From positions 164,848,394 through 164,912,393 of the forward strand of contig CP136069.1 in NCBI GenBank assembly GCA_032622095.1: a DNA stretch of 64,000 nt, read 5' to 3'. This DNA comes from Siphonodentalium dalli (Eukaryota; Mollusca; Scaphopoda; Gadilida; Siphonodentaliidae). The position numbers and the translations under genes were made by a program. This document shows, one piece after another, positions 21,725-33,455 of this stretch. Each line of letters begins with the position of its first letter. The first letter of the stretch is position 1. A model generated the notes under the pieces. That model saw only the letters and a list, made by a program, of their open reading frames with translations. It was not told where the DNA came from and did not search any database.

Positions 21725-22362
21725 CTGGTGTACATGCTCTATTTCACATCCGCATGAACACATGTTTGTGTATATTTATATATGTTGACCCGTATAGCGT
21801 CGGTTTGAATGGTCAGGTTAGCATATAATGAATGATGTCTGTCGTGTTTGTGTGATTATGTGTATATGTATATACATGCGCGTTAATTGCGCGTTAAATG
21901 CAATTGTGTGTGTTTATATGTATGCGTTTGCGTATATATGTATGTATATGTGTATTTAAGTATGTAAGTTATGGCCTTACTGTATGTGCGCCCGTGTTGT
22001 GTGTGACTGCATGTGGACGTTTAGTCTGCGAGACTACATAAGTGTTATGTTTGTGTTGAGTCCATTTGTTAAAAAGTTTATGTACTTTTCATGTCAATTC
22101 TCTTTTGTCAAACAATGTATGTATATATATATACATGTAACCTGTAATTACGTTTTTACTGCTCTCCGAAATTGGAGGAAATAAAGGTATATATATTTTT
22201 AGTATCGTTTTTTATTTACAGCCATATTTATACAGTATAGTTAGTGAAAGGCGAACACATTACGCGTGCGCAGCCTTTTTCCGGATTAAATTCTAAGATG
22301 CAGATAACAAGCTTGATCCTCAGCAAACTGCAAAGTTTCATAGGTATTGTCTATCACTTTAT
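21725..22362 (+). other. LINE A 3' UTR with TATG-rich microsatellite, unit 1
   Basis: Begins after the LINE A stop. It contains degenerate (TG/TATG)n from about 21830 to 21965, then a conserved 220-bp stretch ending GGAAATAAAGGTATATAT near 22178-22195, which may be the LINE A polyadenylation site. Its last 67 bp (22296-22362) are repeated at 23910-23969 on the far side of the next insertion. Confidence 0.5.
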
Positions 22363-23909
22363 ATATATGTATTTCTATCCTCCATCATATGAAGAGTTAC
22401 ATGTAACACAAATACATAAAATACATATAGAACAAAGAACAATTCAGTAGAAAAGAACATATTTACACATTTGTCACGCGACCACCGAGATGGCCCCACT
22501 TCCCCAGCCTAGACCTACAAAACATGCACCATAGATAAAAAGGTTACTTAAACATTGACATGCCTTGATCTACATGTATGCAATAGAGATCAGAGTTTGA
22601 GGGTCCATGCTGTGAACCCACTCATTGACTCTGGCTTTGCGAGCAGCAACCCGGGCGACAAAGCAATTAGCTGTCCTCCGGGACAGACGCCCACACAGAC
22701 CAAGAGTCCCTCAGTAGATCCACAGCACGAAACCGCAAACTGTGGCGCAAGTTTGAACCCTGTACACGACAATCAGGGCTGTCTGGTTATGATTTATTGA
22801 GAATTCAAATTAGGCATTTTCATAGATATTGTACAGCTGAAATTTATTAGGTATAAGTGATAAGATCTTGGGATGACCGTGAAAGATACATATTCCACAA
22901 GGAATTTGTTGATTTTGCAAAGAATCTAATCCATTGATGAGAATGTAAGCCAGGTGGAAGGAAATCTGGCTTTTTCCCTAGAAATAATAGTAGCTGTTGG
23001 TCAGGTTGAAGATTATCAATGTGTACAAAGCAATCGATACCGAAACAATCAATAAATGTGTACCATATTCTATTTCGTACAGTGACAAGCTCTGTGCACT
23101 CGATAATAATGTGAGCTATCAAATCATGGCATCTTGTTCTATATAGAGTGCACACACCTTTAGACAAACTGGGCAGAGTACAGATAATCTGAGCTACTAA
23201 GATAAATGATCTTTTCTCAGCAGGATATTTCGCACAAGTTTTCCATAGGCCGGACATGGAATATCTATCGTGAACCAGCATGAATCTGCTTAACTCGGAT
23301 TTCGAAGTAACACGAGAAGTCCACTCATTTTTGTAATGAAAGATGGAGGCTTGTTTGCAGGCTTGCTTCCATGCTAGTTTCTCTGGAAAATGAGAAGTGT
23401 GAATAAAGGTTTCGGTGTAATGAGAGAGCTGTCGATCGCTAATAATTTGAATTAATTTAGAAGAAAATGAAGTTGCGTTCGAGCCACCGAAAGTAGCATC
23501 TAACAAACGCATCACGAAAATTTCCCGGACTGTTTTTTGCAAGGTAAAGACTGCATAACGATCGAAACATTGAAAGTTTTCTCTTTTCGATGTACGCCAT
23601 AAGAGGTGGGATGCCAACTAAAGAAAGTGCCATATCGGTTTTGGTCCTGGTTGGAAGTCCTTGAATATTTTTTATGCACATTCTATGAACACGCTCAAGG
23701 CGAACAACATTGTGAGAGCTAATATTGGACAGTAATTCTGCACCGTACACACCACGGGGAAGGACAATGCATTCATAAATTTTGACCGAACAAATAGGTG
23801 ATATCCCTCCTGCGTAGAGGCCAGCATTACTGAGCATAAAGTACGTCGATCGGATTTTTTCTATTATGATGTCAACAAAGTGATTACTGAAATTTTGGGA
23901 GCTCAATGC
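22363..23909 (-). mobile_element. Minus-strand LINE related to LINE A, flanked by ~67-bp repeats
   Basis: Absent from the equivalent place in units 2-4. Coding part 22847-23909 (minus) in two overlapping frames: IRSTYFMLSNAGLYAGGISP, LERVHRMCIKNIQGLPTRTK, then a C-terminal part with HDLIAHIIIECTEL and a WYTFIDCFGIDCF-like text that parallels LINE A (WYELMNQFNIQCI). 22363-22846 would be its 3' UTR. The protein starts within the RT thumb, so it is 5'-truncated. Flanks 22296-22362 and 23910-23969 are direct repeats differing by a 7-bp gap, very long for a TSD. Confidence 0.7.
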
Positions 23910-23969
23910 AGATGCAGATAACAAGCTTGATCCTCAGCAAAGTTTCATAGGTATTGTCTATCACTTTAT

Positions 23970-24374
23970 GCATTGAGGATTTACATTTCATCAAAATTAT
24001 GATCGTAACATAAGAACTAAGATGTAATTTTCAGTTACGAATAATACTAGTTTCGACCATTCAAAAACATATGAATCGTAATGCCTAAACCGGGAAATCA
24101 TATTGTCACCATGGGAACCTGGCTAATGCTATGGTAAGTTAGCAAATTAAGAGCATGAACAATACCATTGGTCTGACCTTTATTAGTTACGGTCTTGATA
24201 TTAATTAAACGGTGTTGAACCGTAAAAAATACAACGGTCTGACAGTTACTGGTTACGGTCTGCCAGTTACTTAAACGGTTTTATACCGTGGAACATGCTA
24301 CGACCTGACCGGATGTTTAACTGTCAAAGGTTGGCAGCGATGTTGCGCGGTCTCAAAGTATCTTAAGGATATAA
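23970..24374. other. Conserved end-of-unit spacer
   Basis: Non-coding. Repeats of ACGGTCTGACAGTTAC, AAACGGT and ACCGTAAAAAATAC are spaced through 24160-24300. The same spacer is found near 40800-41230, 50110-50540 and 63080-63515. Confidence 0.5.
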
Positions 24375-24390
24375 GACATAGAGATTATCA

Positions 24391-24539
24391 CTACAGTGAA
24401 GTGATCTGAGTCTCCATATCACGCCGAGTTGAGAAGGTGAGATCACGGATCAGACGAGCTGCCGCAGGCTGCGAGTCTGATCCGTGATATCACCTTCTCA
24501 ACGAGACGTGATGTGGAGACTCAGATCACTTCACTGTAG
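24391..24539. repeat. 149-bp hairpin (foldback), unit 1 only
   Basis: The left arm beginning CTACAGTGAAGTGATCTGAG and the right arm ending CTCAGATCACTTCACTGTAG pair over about 68 bp with a few mismatches. Units 2-4 lack it (ATAAGACAACACAATATCAG), so it is an insertion specific to this unit. Confidence 0.8.
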
Positions 24540-24549
24540 TAATAATATG

Positions 24550-24833
24550 TTTATTATATGACCAATTGAACTTAATTATTACAAACAACCTCTGAATTTT
24601 TTTTTTTTAAAGGGGATCAGTTGAATTCAAATTTAATTAACGAATCGCAACAATTTAATCAACAACAATTTTAAGATTAAATTTCTCACTTGAAAATAGT
24701 CCAGGAGCCTCGTTCTGATTCAGACACGCATGATCTGGAATCGGATCACGATACTATCATGATCCGATTTCACGGAAAACCACCACCAAACAATGGTGGT
24801 ATTTAGTGAAAATAATGACAGTCATATAATAAA
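24550..24833. mobile_element. 284-bp MITE-like element with 13-bp TIRs
   Basis: TTTATTATATGAC (24550-24562) and its exact reverse complement (24821-24833) bound an AT-rich, non-coding insert with an internal hairpin around ATCGGATCACGATA. Found only in unit 1, directly after the 149-bp hairpin; the two may be parts of one insertion. Confidence 0.55.
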
Positions 24834-25756
24834 AAAGAATATCAGTGAGGGACTTCTCCGGAAATACCGTCACAGCTGAACATGTGTATATAGTGGTAAA
24901 TTGATTCGGTGAGCATTACTAGATAGGCACAGTTTACCTCAGATGTTTTTTAAAACACCAGCTGAGAATCCGCACCGTATCTAGTTAACATGTTGCGCGA
25001 ATTAGCGAACATAACGCTCTTTATTCATACCATATCAGGAATAAATAAATAGTGAACGCTCTTTATCGTTAGTCTACACAGAGACCACAATCAGCGTCAC
25101 CTCGAATAGCATAAGCTACCAGAACGCTCTTCGTCCATAACATATCAGGAATAGATCAACTATCGACCTATTCACCCAAGCATCAGAAGGGAAGACCACC
25201 AATGTGGCTCTTTGAAATTGTATAAATGTATGTAAAAACACATCAATTTGTTTCCAATCTCTTTACCCGAGCAACCCCAGATTGTATAGAATAAGAGCGA
25301 AGTATATGAGCACAAAAATAGACACTTCTATTTTGCATATATGTGTAATTTGTATACTATGTTATTTGTACGGATTTGAAAATAAAATGTTTACACTAAA
25401 AAATAGATAACTGTGCTGTCAAAAAAAAACATAATGACAGACGAATCCGGAAGTATCTGACCCGTACACGAAGTCACGTGATTGTATACAGTGTTGGACG
25501 AATAATGTCGAGGCGGTGATTAGTTTCGGAGGAATTAAAACGGGTATATCGCTGTAACAACATCGTGAACAAAGTTCATTACCGCTGTCACCCGGGTGGA
25601 TTTGTGATAATCAACAAAACAATGGCGGCTACGATAGGCATGTAACCAGCTAACGATGGGTGACACCGGTAAACGTGAACACGACTCGCGGCCTGATCAC
25701 GAATGGCACGTGGATTCATGTGTGAAATCCAAGTATTACTATCAACAAAGAGTTTC

Positions 25757-25844
25757 ATTGGTCAAAATTAGACTATTGGTTAATGTTATCCAATTAGAAA
25801 ACAGATAATCTTGTAATAACGTTGCTTCATGGCCCCTATAAATA
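25757..25844 (+). promoter_or_regulatory. CCAAT/TATA core promoter of zinc-finger copy 2
   Basis: ATTGG at 25757 and 25775, CCAAT at 25790, CTATAAATA at 25836-25844. Exon 1 ends at 25924 before GTAAGT. Confidence 0.6.
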
Positions 25845-25947
25845 TGTCTCGAACATTTTGAAAATCATATCGTCTTTAGATTTCATTTTCCTCAGTGTTT
25901 TCTACATCAACTCAAATTTCACAGGTAAGTGCACTGTCACCTCATAT

Positions 25948-26723
25948 GTTATGACTATTGATGGTAACCAAGTTTATTTCTCAGATAAGGCGAAGAACCT
26001 TGGTGTATTTTTGGATAGATCACTTTCTATGACATCACATATTAGCCAGATATGCAAGACAATATACATTGAACTTCGAAAACTGGGTCAAATGAGGAAA
26101 TACATAAACACTGACTCAGCTAAAAAACTTGCTTCATCTCTGATTCTCAGTCGACTTGACTATTGCAACTCTCTTTTGGCTGGTATACCATCTATCCAAA
26201 TTACCAGGCTTCAGCGTCTGCAACACACTGCTGCAAGGATAGTTCTGTGTCGTAAAAGATCTGACGACACAGATGAAATGTTGCAAGAACTACATTGGCT
26301 ACCTGTGACAGATAGGATTATTTATAAACTTGTTACATATGCATATCAAGCAACCCATGACCCAAAATCTCTTCCAGCATACTTCAGTGATATCCTTGTT
26401 CCGTACGTCCCCCACCGATCACTTCGTTCAGAGGACAAACTTCTTTTGACACCATCTGGTGCTAATTTGATCACGGTTGGCTACCGATCTTTCAAAGTAA
26501 CATGCGCAAATGCATGGAATCCTCTGCCATTGAACATAAAAGAGTCACCATCTCTTGACGACTTTAAAAAGTCATTGAAAACTTACTTGTTTGCACGGCG
26601 TTTCAGAAAGTGACTTTGATATTGTGTATATTTATATTTCTTGTTTATGTTTATGTCAAGCGCTTAGGGCCCGCTTATTGGGGATAAGCGCTATACAAAT
26701 ATTATTATTATTATTATTATTAT
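25948..26723 (+). mobile_element. L2/CR1-like LINE 3' fragment in intron 1 of copy 2
   Basis: A 776-bp insert that accounts exactly for the longer intron 1 of copy 2 (1345 versus 569 bp). It encodes the RT thumb and C-terminus typical of L2-type elements (KNLGVFLDRSL, LSRLDYCNSLLAGIP, LQRLQHTAARIV, LHWLPVTDRIIYKL), ending at 26613. Its 3' end, AAGCGCTATACAAATATT followed by (ATT)n, is the usual short-repeat tail of this clade. No long TSD is seen. It lies in the same orientation as the host gene. Confidence 0.85.
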
Positions 26724-27271
26724 ACCAATTCATTATAAGTACCATGGCGGAATGTTCAAACTGTTTATTACTGATTAATTATGTATAAGCTCTATAGAAA
26801 ATAGATGTTAATTTATTACTTGACTTTTCGTCTGACATGATATTATACTCGTCATTATATATGAGAAATACGTTATATGATCTTTATTTGAGAACGAGTA
26901 GATTGAGTCATTTCACCCGTTATCATTATAACATTATACAATTTTGACAATTATGCTGCGTACACTGGACTATAGCTAACTTCTTAACAAAACAAAAAAA
27001 ATCACGCATATTCTAAAAAGCCATGTAGCCATTTTTTTCTTCATCGTGATAATTATTTTGTTAATTAAAAATAAATGACAATAAAATACTACCATTATTA
27101 TTTTATAACGCACGGATTCATCAACAGAATATTAAGATTAACATGTACATTGTGTTTATGATTTTCTATAGAGGAGACTTTGAGGCCATACATGTTTTGG
27201 GGATTATTTATTTTGTCCATATTATTTTTACATGAACAAATATAAAAAAAAATATTTCTAAATTTTCAGAC

Positions 27272-29235
27272 ATGACTTGCACTCTTGACATAACCGACCA
27301 GATGAATAAACAGAGCATGATGCATTGTTATGGACAGCAAAGGTATGTTTATGTCTAATAATCTAATTGTAAAATACATATTAACAGATATTATCATTAT
27401 GGTTCTGTTTTTATTCAGAGAAATATAATATGATCGTGTCATAGACATGGACAGTTATTCTGAAAAATGTTTACATACAAATGGTTTTAACATACGACAG
27501 TGCGTTATTGGAGATAACTTTCAATCATAAATATAAGAATAAAGTTTATCTATTTATTTCTAGATGAAAACTATCTACTTTGTTTACACATATTATAATT
27601 TGCCCAGTGCAATTGCCTTGGGTCCCATTAAATACTCCTTTACAAACATATTTTCATAGACCTTTTCGTTATTTGTTGTTCTCATATTCGCCACAACATC
27701 GTATAAATGACGATGAGTGATGCTTGTGTTCTTTGTAACAATAAATATCGTATCTCCGTAGATACCATGGTATCTCAAGCATAAAGAGCGTTCTGCGTAC
27801 ATAACATGGTATCTCAAGCATGGTAAGCTTCACTGTGTGAAAACGAATTGTAACTAACATTAAGTATACAACAGTCGTATATAAGTATGTATGTAATTAT
27901 TTATGGACATGCGTTGAGAACGAAAGAGATGCATATATCCCATATGGCAACATATTGCGATACTAAATTAGTTGTATAATTTGGGGATGTATACATGAAA
28001 TTATTATGCCTCATTTGTCTGCTCTTGTTTTCAGTATGCAGTCTATATAAAATTCAATTCATGTTGATTGGAGTAATTGCTGCGTGCGATACAATTGCAT
28101 AATATTAAACAATTGTCGTTTTATTCACAGAATCCCAGCTATGCCGTATCTCAACCCATACATGCAACAACCATTCCTTCCCGTGCATGCACAACCAACG
28201 TACGACATCAGCTATATGCCACCACATCTGCCGAAACCATTCTCGGTACCAGCGCCAATTCCGCGACCGACAGCTATTCGACCGTCACCATGGTACCAAG
28301 CGCCTGTCCTACCACAACACCCAGCAACAGTGTTTGTCACAGTTCGACCACCGACGTACAAACCAGATCCATCCACGAAGTTTGTGTCCATCAAACCAAA
28401 GATAGACCCACTCGCAGTACCATCAGTCCTCAGTCAGGAAGACATCAGCCGATTCTACTCAACCGCAACTGATTGTCGACCAACCCTGCCATATAACCGA
28501 ACAGAGAAAGATGTCAACCACCTGCCAAGCTGCGCTGCTGAAAACCAACTCGAACCCCATCACGTGATTAGCACAGAGAAATCAGACTGTCTGTTTCCAT
28601 TCTCGATGAAGCCACTTCAGCTACCGGAAGTGAAATTCACAGAAAGCATCGCCAGCAGCCTTCTCGACGAAGAGTTCGACTCCGGCAACTCGAGCCTCTC
28701 CGACATGTCGACGAACCCATCCGACTCTCCCCGATCTTCACCGGACATCTCGCTCGACATCATCGTGCCGACTGTTCCCGACACCGGACACTATCCGTGC
28801 ATGTCAGCTGAGTGGGATGCGTTCATACCAAGAGTTCAGCACCCTCCGACAATAAGCTACGGCTGCAAGCAGTGCGACGCCACCTTCAAGTCGCAGACGT
28901 CAGTTAAGATCCACATGAAAGCTATTCATATGAAATTAGCTCCAATGGAAACCGCCGTCAAAGCAGACGACAAGAAATACGAGTGCGACATCTGCCAAAA
29001 ACGGTTCTCTCAGCGATCGACGTTAAGGACACATAATCGAATCCACACGGGTTTGAAGCCGTACCAGTGTCAGTTCTGTTTGCGCCGATTTACGGACAAC
29101 TCCACCTGCGCCAAACATCTCCGAACGCATACCGGCGAGAGACCATTCAGATGTGACATATGTGGCAAGACCTTCTCTCAATCCGGGAACCTAACACGTC
29201 ATAAGTTCACACACCAGAGATTTGCGGCTCAGTAA
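27272..29235 (+). CDS. C2H2 zinc-finger transcription factor, array copy 2
   Basis: Spliced CDS 27272-27342 + 28131-29235, 391 residues, with intron 2 at 27343-28130. Same architecture as copy 1: proline/serine-rich N-terminal half, four C2H2 fingers at about 267-385, all zinc ligands present. Differences from copy 1 cluster outside the fingers: Thr-Leu to Pro-Phe after YMQQ, Ser-Gln to Asn-His, Tyr to Ser, Ser-Ala to Pro-Thr near GHYP, plus Phe to Cys after GHYP, which is unique to this copy. Finger 2 keeps Thr at the +3 helix position. Stop codon TAA. Intron 1 holds an L2-like insertion, which could affect splicing or expression. Confidence 0.9.
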
Positions 29236-29278
29236 AGACTCGTCGAGACACAGCACGAGAATTCCAAACAAAACCAAT

Positions 29279-29365
29279 ACGTTATATCGTTCCATACCTG
29301 AATATATACGTTATATCGTTCCATACCTGAATATATACGTTATATCGTTCCATACCTGAATATAT
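29279..29365 (+). repeat. 29-bp repeat x3 in the 3' UTR of copy 2
   Basis: Same unit as at 8027-8113, three near-identical copies. Confidence 0.85.
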
Positions 29366-29549
29366 ACCCATCATCGTGACTGGTTCCATGAATGTGTTAT
29401 CTTTGTTCGTATCTATTAATCGTTCCATAGTTTGTGTTCGTTATCAATGTGATAGATTGTACTTTCACTATTGTTGTTGAATTGTACATAATTTGTTAAA
29501 TTGTAAAATAGTGTTATGTATAGTTCACAAACTTTGTATAATTTGTTGA

Positions 29550-29555
29550 AATAAA
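29550..29555 (+). terminator. Polyadenylation signal of zinc-finger copy 2
   Basis: AATAAA in the same relative position as in copy 1. Confidence 0.7.
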
Positions 29556-29736
29556 TGTTTAAGAAGTTACATATTTAGTTTTTATATTTTGCCCATTACA
29601 TCTCTAAATATATGGCTTTCTTACAATGTCAGAAACAGCAACGCCTTAACAACGCCCTATAAACATCCAGAGTCATTAATTCGGGAATAAATTATCACTG
29701 ATGAACAAACTAGTTATTTCACAAACGATAGTTTAT

Positions 29737-30062
29737 CACATAATTTGGCCATAAAAGCAGTTTCATAATTATCGGTAAAAGACACGTTTAATATCAGCGC
29801 GTGCGATGACGTCACGGCGTTCTTCAAATAACTTGCGATCGCTGTAGTTTATGATTGTTGTTTTCGATGAATATCTCGCGTTGCTTCGGGTTTATTTGAT
29901 CATGTGATAAAAGGTATCTCACACTCGTCCTATTTTATACGTAATTTATCAACCTCGTCCTCTAAATTCTATTTGAGCCTCGGTAAACCTCGGCTCAAAT
30001 CGAATTTAGTGAACTCGGTTGATAAATTCCGTATAAAATAGAAACTCATGTGAGATCCTCTA
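29737..30062. mobile_element. Foldback insertion, unit 2 only
   Basis: Interrupts the text GATAGTTATTCATGTTTGAG found in units 1, 3 and 4. Its right half (29914-30058) is an inverted repeat with ~72-bp arms centred on CGGTAAACCTCGG; shared arm text includes TATTTTATACG, AATTTATCAACC and TCTAAATTC. No ORF. Exact ends and TSD uncertain. Confidence 0.7.
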
Positions 30063-30600
30063 TTAATCATGTTTGAGAATTGTCGCTGGTTTAAACCGTT
30101 CAGTATAATTAAATAGATTGTGACAATAGGTTGGGTGGGATACACCAGAGATGCAGATCACATCAAAGCAATTAATAACATTAACTACGACGACTCTCCA
30201 TTTTACATAAACTCCCAGCACGATCGGAAGTACGCACGGGATATGACATAAGATTACTTGATAAGTTCTATCATTATTTCGCAAACACCCAATCCATATG
30301 ATGGTTTGCTTTCCTTCCCCGTGACCAGTCAAAAATTGTCACCAGAGATGCAGATCACATCGTCACATCAAAGCAATTAATAACATTAACTACGACGACT
30401 CTCCATTTTAAGAAAAACAAATCGGTCTGAATTTGTCTGGAGTTAGACCATTAGATGTTACAATCTTCAGGTTCATATTTTAAAACAATTCTCACATCCG
30501 GCCGAACCAGTCAAAAACTTCCAATGAATTTAAGACAAACAAATTGGGCGAATATAAATGCATCATCAAAGTCAATATTATATATGAAAAGAAAAGAAAA
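30063..30600. other. Unit 2 spacer with local duplication
   Basis: Non-coding. CACCAGAGATGCAGATCACATC and the following AACATTAACTACGACGACTC occur twice (about 30140-30200 and 30340-30405), a rearranged version of the spacer in the other units. Confidence 0.5.
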
Positions 30601-30605
30601 TCTAA

Positions 30606-30735
30606 TAAGTGCCGAAACGTCTCCGATGAAGTGCCGAAACGTCCCAGTACCTGGGCCGAAACAACCAAGTGTCGAAAACCCAGGTGCCGAAACGTCTCGA
30701 AAACCAAGTGCCGAAACGTCCAGGTGCCAAAACGT
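30606..30735. repeat. GTGCCGAAACGTC minisatellite, unit 2 only
   Basis: About six imperfect copies of (A/G)GTGCCGAAACGTC at 16-28 bp spacing. The equivalent spacer in units 1, 3 and 4 lacks it. Confidence 0.75.
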
Positions 30736-30774
30736 CCTGCACCCGTTCGACTGTGATTTGATTCTGCCAATGAG

Positions 30775-30990
30775 ACATATTTTAGAACCTACATTTCTAT
30801 TTGGTTCTTTGCAGCCCAAAGAACGGCGTCCAAACCAATGGATGTTAGCTTTCCAACGAAGAACCAACTGGTTCTATTGGTTCCACAATTGAGATAGTTT
30901 GAGGAACCAAATAAGAATTATTTGGTTCTTCAAACTATCTCAATTTATTTATTTGGTTTCCGTTATTTTTGCAGTGTTAACGTTTGGTTC
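30775..30990. repeat. GAACCAA/TTGGTTC block, partial, unit 2
   Basis: Contains the conserved hairpin at 30889-30942 (arms of 26-27 bp). The 5' part of the block found in units 1, 3 and 4 is absent. Confidence 0.65.
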
Positions 30991-31105
30991 GGATATTCGG
31001 CGGGCTGTTGCGTTTTGATATGCAGTGTTAAAGTTAGAATCGGATGTTCGTGGGAGGGGCTGTTGTAGTTGCATGGCCTATACTCACGGATACACTGATA
31101 AAAAT

Positions 31106-31364
31106 AGGTTGGTCAATATGACCAACTTAGGGTAGTCAACAGCTTGTCCTGGAGATGACTACCTTTTGATAGTCAAAATGACTATCTGGACTACTATGAT
31201 TTGAGTCAAAATGACCAGGATCGGGTCATAATGACTAATTCTATTTGAGTCAATATGACTAAGCTAAGTTTAGTCAGCATGACTAGAACTGAGTCATACT
31301 GCATATCGTTATGCTAGTCACAACGACTGGGGTTGTGTCACAATGACTGGGTTGAGTCACCATG
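31106..31364. repeat. Palindromic GTCA-nn-ATGACT array, unit 2 (longest)
   Basis: About ten GTCANNATGAC(T/C) palindromes, including extra members (GGTCAATATGACC, AGTCAAAATGACT) before the part shared with the other units. Confidence 0.65.
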
Positions 31365-31839
31365 CCTATGGTTGCATGGTTGAAGATGATCAAACTCGAA
31401 GATGAAATAAGATAATTTTAATTAACAAACTAACAATAAATGAGAATGATACTCAAAATTAATATGCATGACCTGGCACACTCACAATGACTTTGGAGTC
31501 GGACATTCATGATTCAACGTTGCACTGTGTGTAGTAAAATTTACAGAAAAAAACATGAGAAATTTGTCATATTTATGATTTGAGATGACATTTAAAGACT
31601 CTTTTTGTTGACCGTGTAATCTGGTTCCAAAATATTCTAATAATCGGAGAGATAAATAACCTTAATTTGGCTAAAACAAGAGAAGTTTACACGAACAACA
31701 AACCGACGTGGGTCATACACCGAAGCACATTGTTTCGATTTTTCATACTATAAACCTCGTACCATAAGTGCAGGGCTAAAATATGCCGCTTGAATGATAA
31801 CGTTATAGTTTCTGTGACACTTAAAATACACTGTTAGAA

Positions 31840-33378
31840 ACACACACCAAAGGAGATAGATACATCGGACACGAACCCAGATGAAAATTCAATTGAATCA
31901 CACAACGAACTGAAACCATCAACTGAAGACAGCTCAAACAAAACCACAAAATCTGTGTCGGAAAATAATGTAACGGAAAACAATATAACTGACGATGACC
32001 TCGAGTCAAAGTGTATGAACAAAATGGACGAAAAGCTCATTCTCAAAGGAATTTGCTTCCCTATTCAAAGACTTTGCCAACAACACTTTAAATGGAATTG
32101 GCGTCGCATTCAATCATATGTACGCGCAACAGAGACTGTTTCATCAGAAGCAACCTGATACCAACTCCCACACCTTCTCGTCCAGCCAGTGCTCCAGCAC
32201 TCCAAAAAGCTCAAACAGTTCATATAACTCTATTCCTGTTAATGAACGAATCACACACGGCAGAGCGACAAAACGCACTGATAATGTCGACCCTGAACCG
32301 ATACAGCACAAATCAGCATCAAAACTGAAACAAAATAATACACACGTAAATTCGAAACAAATTAAACGAAATCAGATCAACGAAGAACGCTATGAAAGTC
32401 GGTACACGAATCAACACCACATGAGACCACAGACCCCTCCGAGCTACACTACGGTAGATACCGACACGCCCCAACGAAGACTTGGTACACCGATTAACAC
32501 GATTCGTTTGTTCGTGAGTAATCTCGTCGATACTGTCTCATGTGAATCCATAAAGTATTATCTGACAGATGCTGGTGTTCAGAGGACCCACACTTAACTT
32601 CACCCATCCAGAGATGCCACAATTTGATAATTGATGAAACCTCATCGTATTTCGTGGTTATGTGTGTAGACTAGTTACAAACAAAAATCATATCTAGTAT
32701 TCACACGATTGACGTTTTCAATAATAGTGAATTCTGCCTCACATCCCCGCGCGTGTGAGATATTCGATTGTGTATGTAGCTCTCAACGAGCATACGGATG
32801 CGATATTCTTAGTTGTACATATAGGTATAAAACATTTTGTAGGATATTCGTGTTACTTATCTATGTATCTAAATAACTCAATGTAATCAAGAAACCGCCA
32901 CTTTTTTTTTTCTTTCATTTCTTTTTTTTCTTCTACTTTCTACGAACATAATATCACGTTGGTGTAATTTCTTCAGCCATATGCTTGTGACATTCATGAG
33001 GATCTGTGTCTCAGTAAAAGTGATGTTTACTAAATACTCTCCCACTGGGGGAGATTTTTTATTTAATTTTATTTCCCCCTCTTTTTCTTTAAATTTGATT
33101 GTTTTTTTGTTGTTGTTGTATATAATATCACATATTGGTATAATTTGTTCAACCACATGCTTGTGACATTCATGCTATCTGTGATTGTAAATAATGTTGT
33201 ATATAATATACTCTCCCCAGATGGAGGCAATAAAGAAATATATGCAGGAATAAATATTCACGAGGATGACATTAATACAGCGACTGAGAAGAACTTCTGG
33301 CCACGTAATGTGTACTGCCGCTTATGGCTTTCAGAATCCGACTTTGACAAGAGACAGAATCAATACAGCCATAACTGA
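31840..33378 (+). pseudogene. LINE A ORF1 remnant, unit 2
   Basis: Same ORF1 as unit 1. A 5-bp deletion shifts the frame after MDEKL. Unlike units 1, 3 and 4, it keeps the frame through the TACGCGCAACAG site, so the Ser/Gln-rich middle (32118-32597) runs continuously into RLFVSNLVDT. The last strand, ATEKNFWPRNVYCRLWLSES, ends at a stop at 33376-33378, about 80 bp before the endonuclease ORF. Confidence 0.6.
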
Positions 33379-33455
33379 TATATTTGTGCATATTTATGCT
33401 ATAATATATATAATGTTGTTGTTGTTGTCTTGAGACTGTATATAATTATAAGCTG

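Larger units (their letters stand above)
3911..24953. repeat. Tandem duplication unit 1 (21.0 kb)
   Basis: Defined from AACACCAGCTGAG to the next occurrence of the same boundary text. It contains zinc-finger copy 1, a spacer, and LINE A broken by several nested insertions that account for its length. It is the most diverged unit in the gene region (stop codon TGA rather than TAA) and the only one keeping LINE A reverse-transcriptase motif A. Confidence 0.8.

Noticed and set aside
25822-26613. 263-residue frame joining promoter/exon 1 sequence to an RT-like protein
   Set aside because: It starts with TTG near the TATA box and crosses the 5' splice site into an inserted LINE; this is an accidental fusion on paper.
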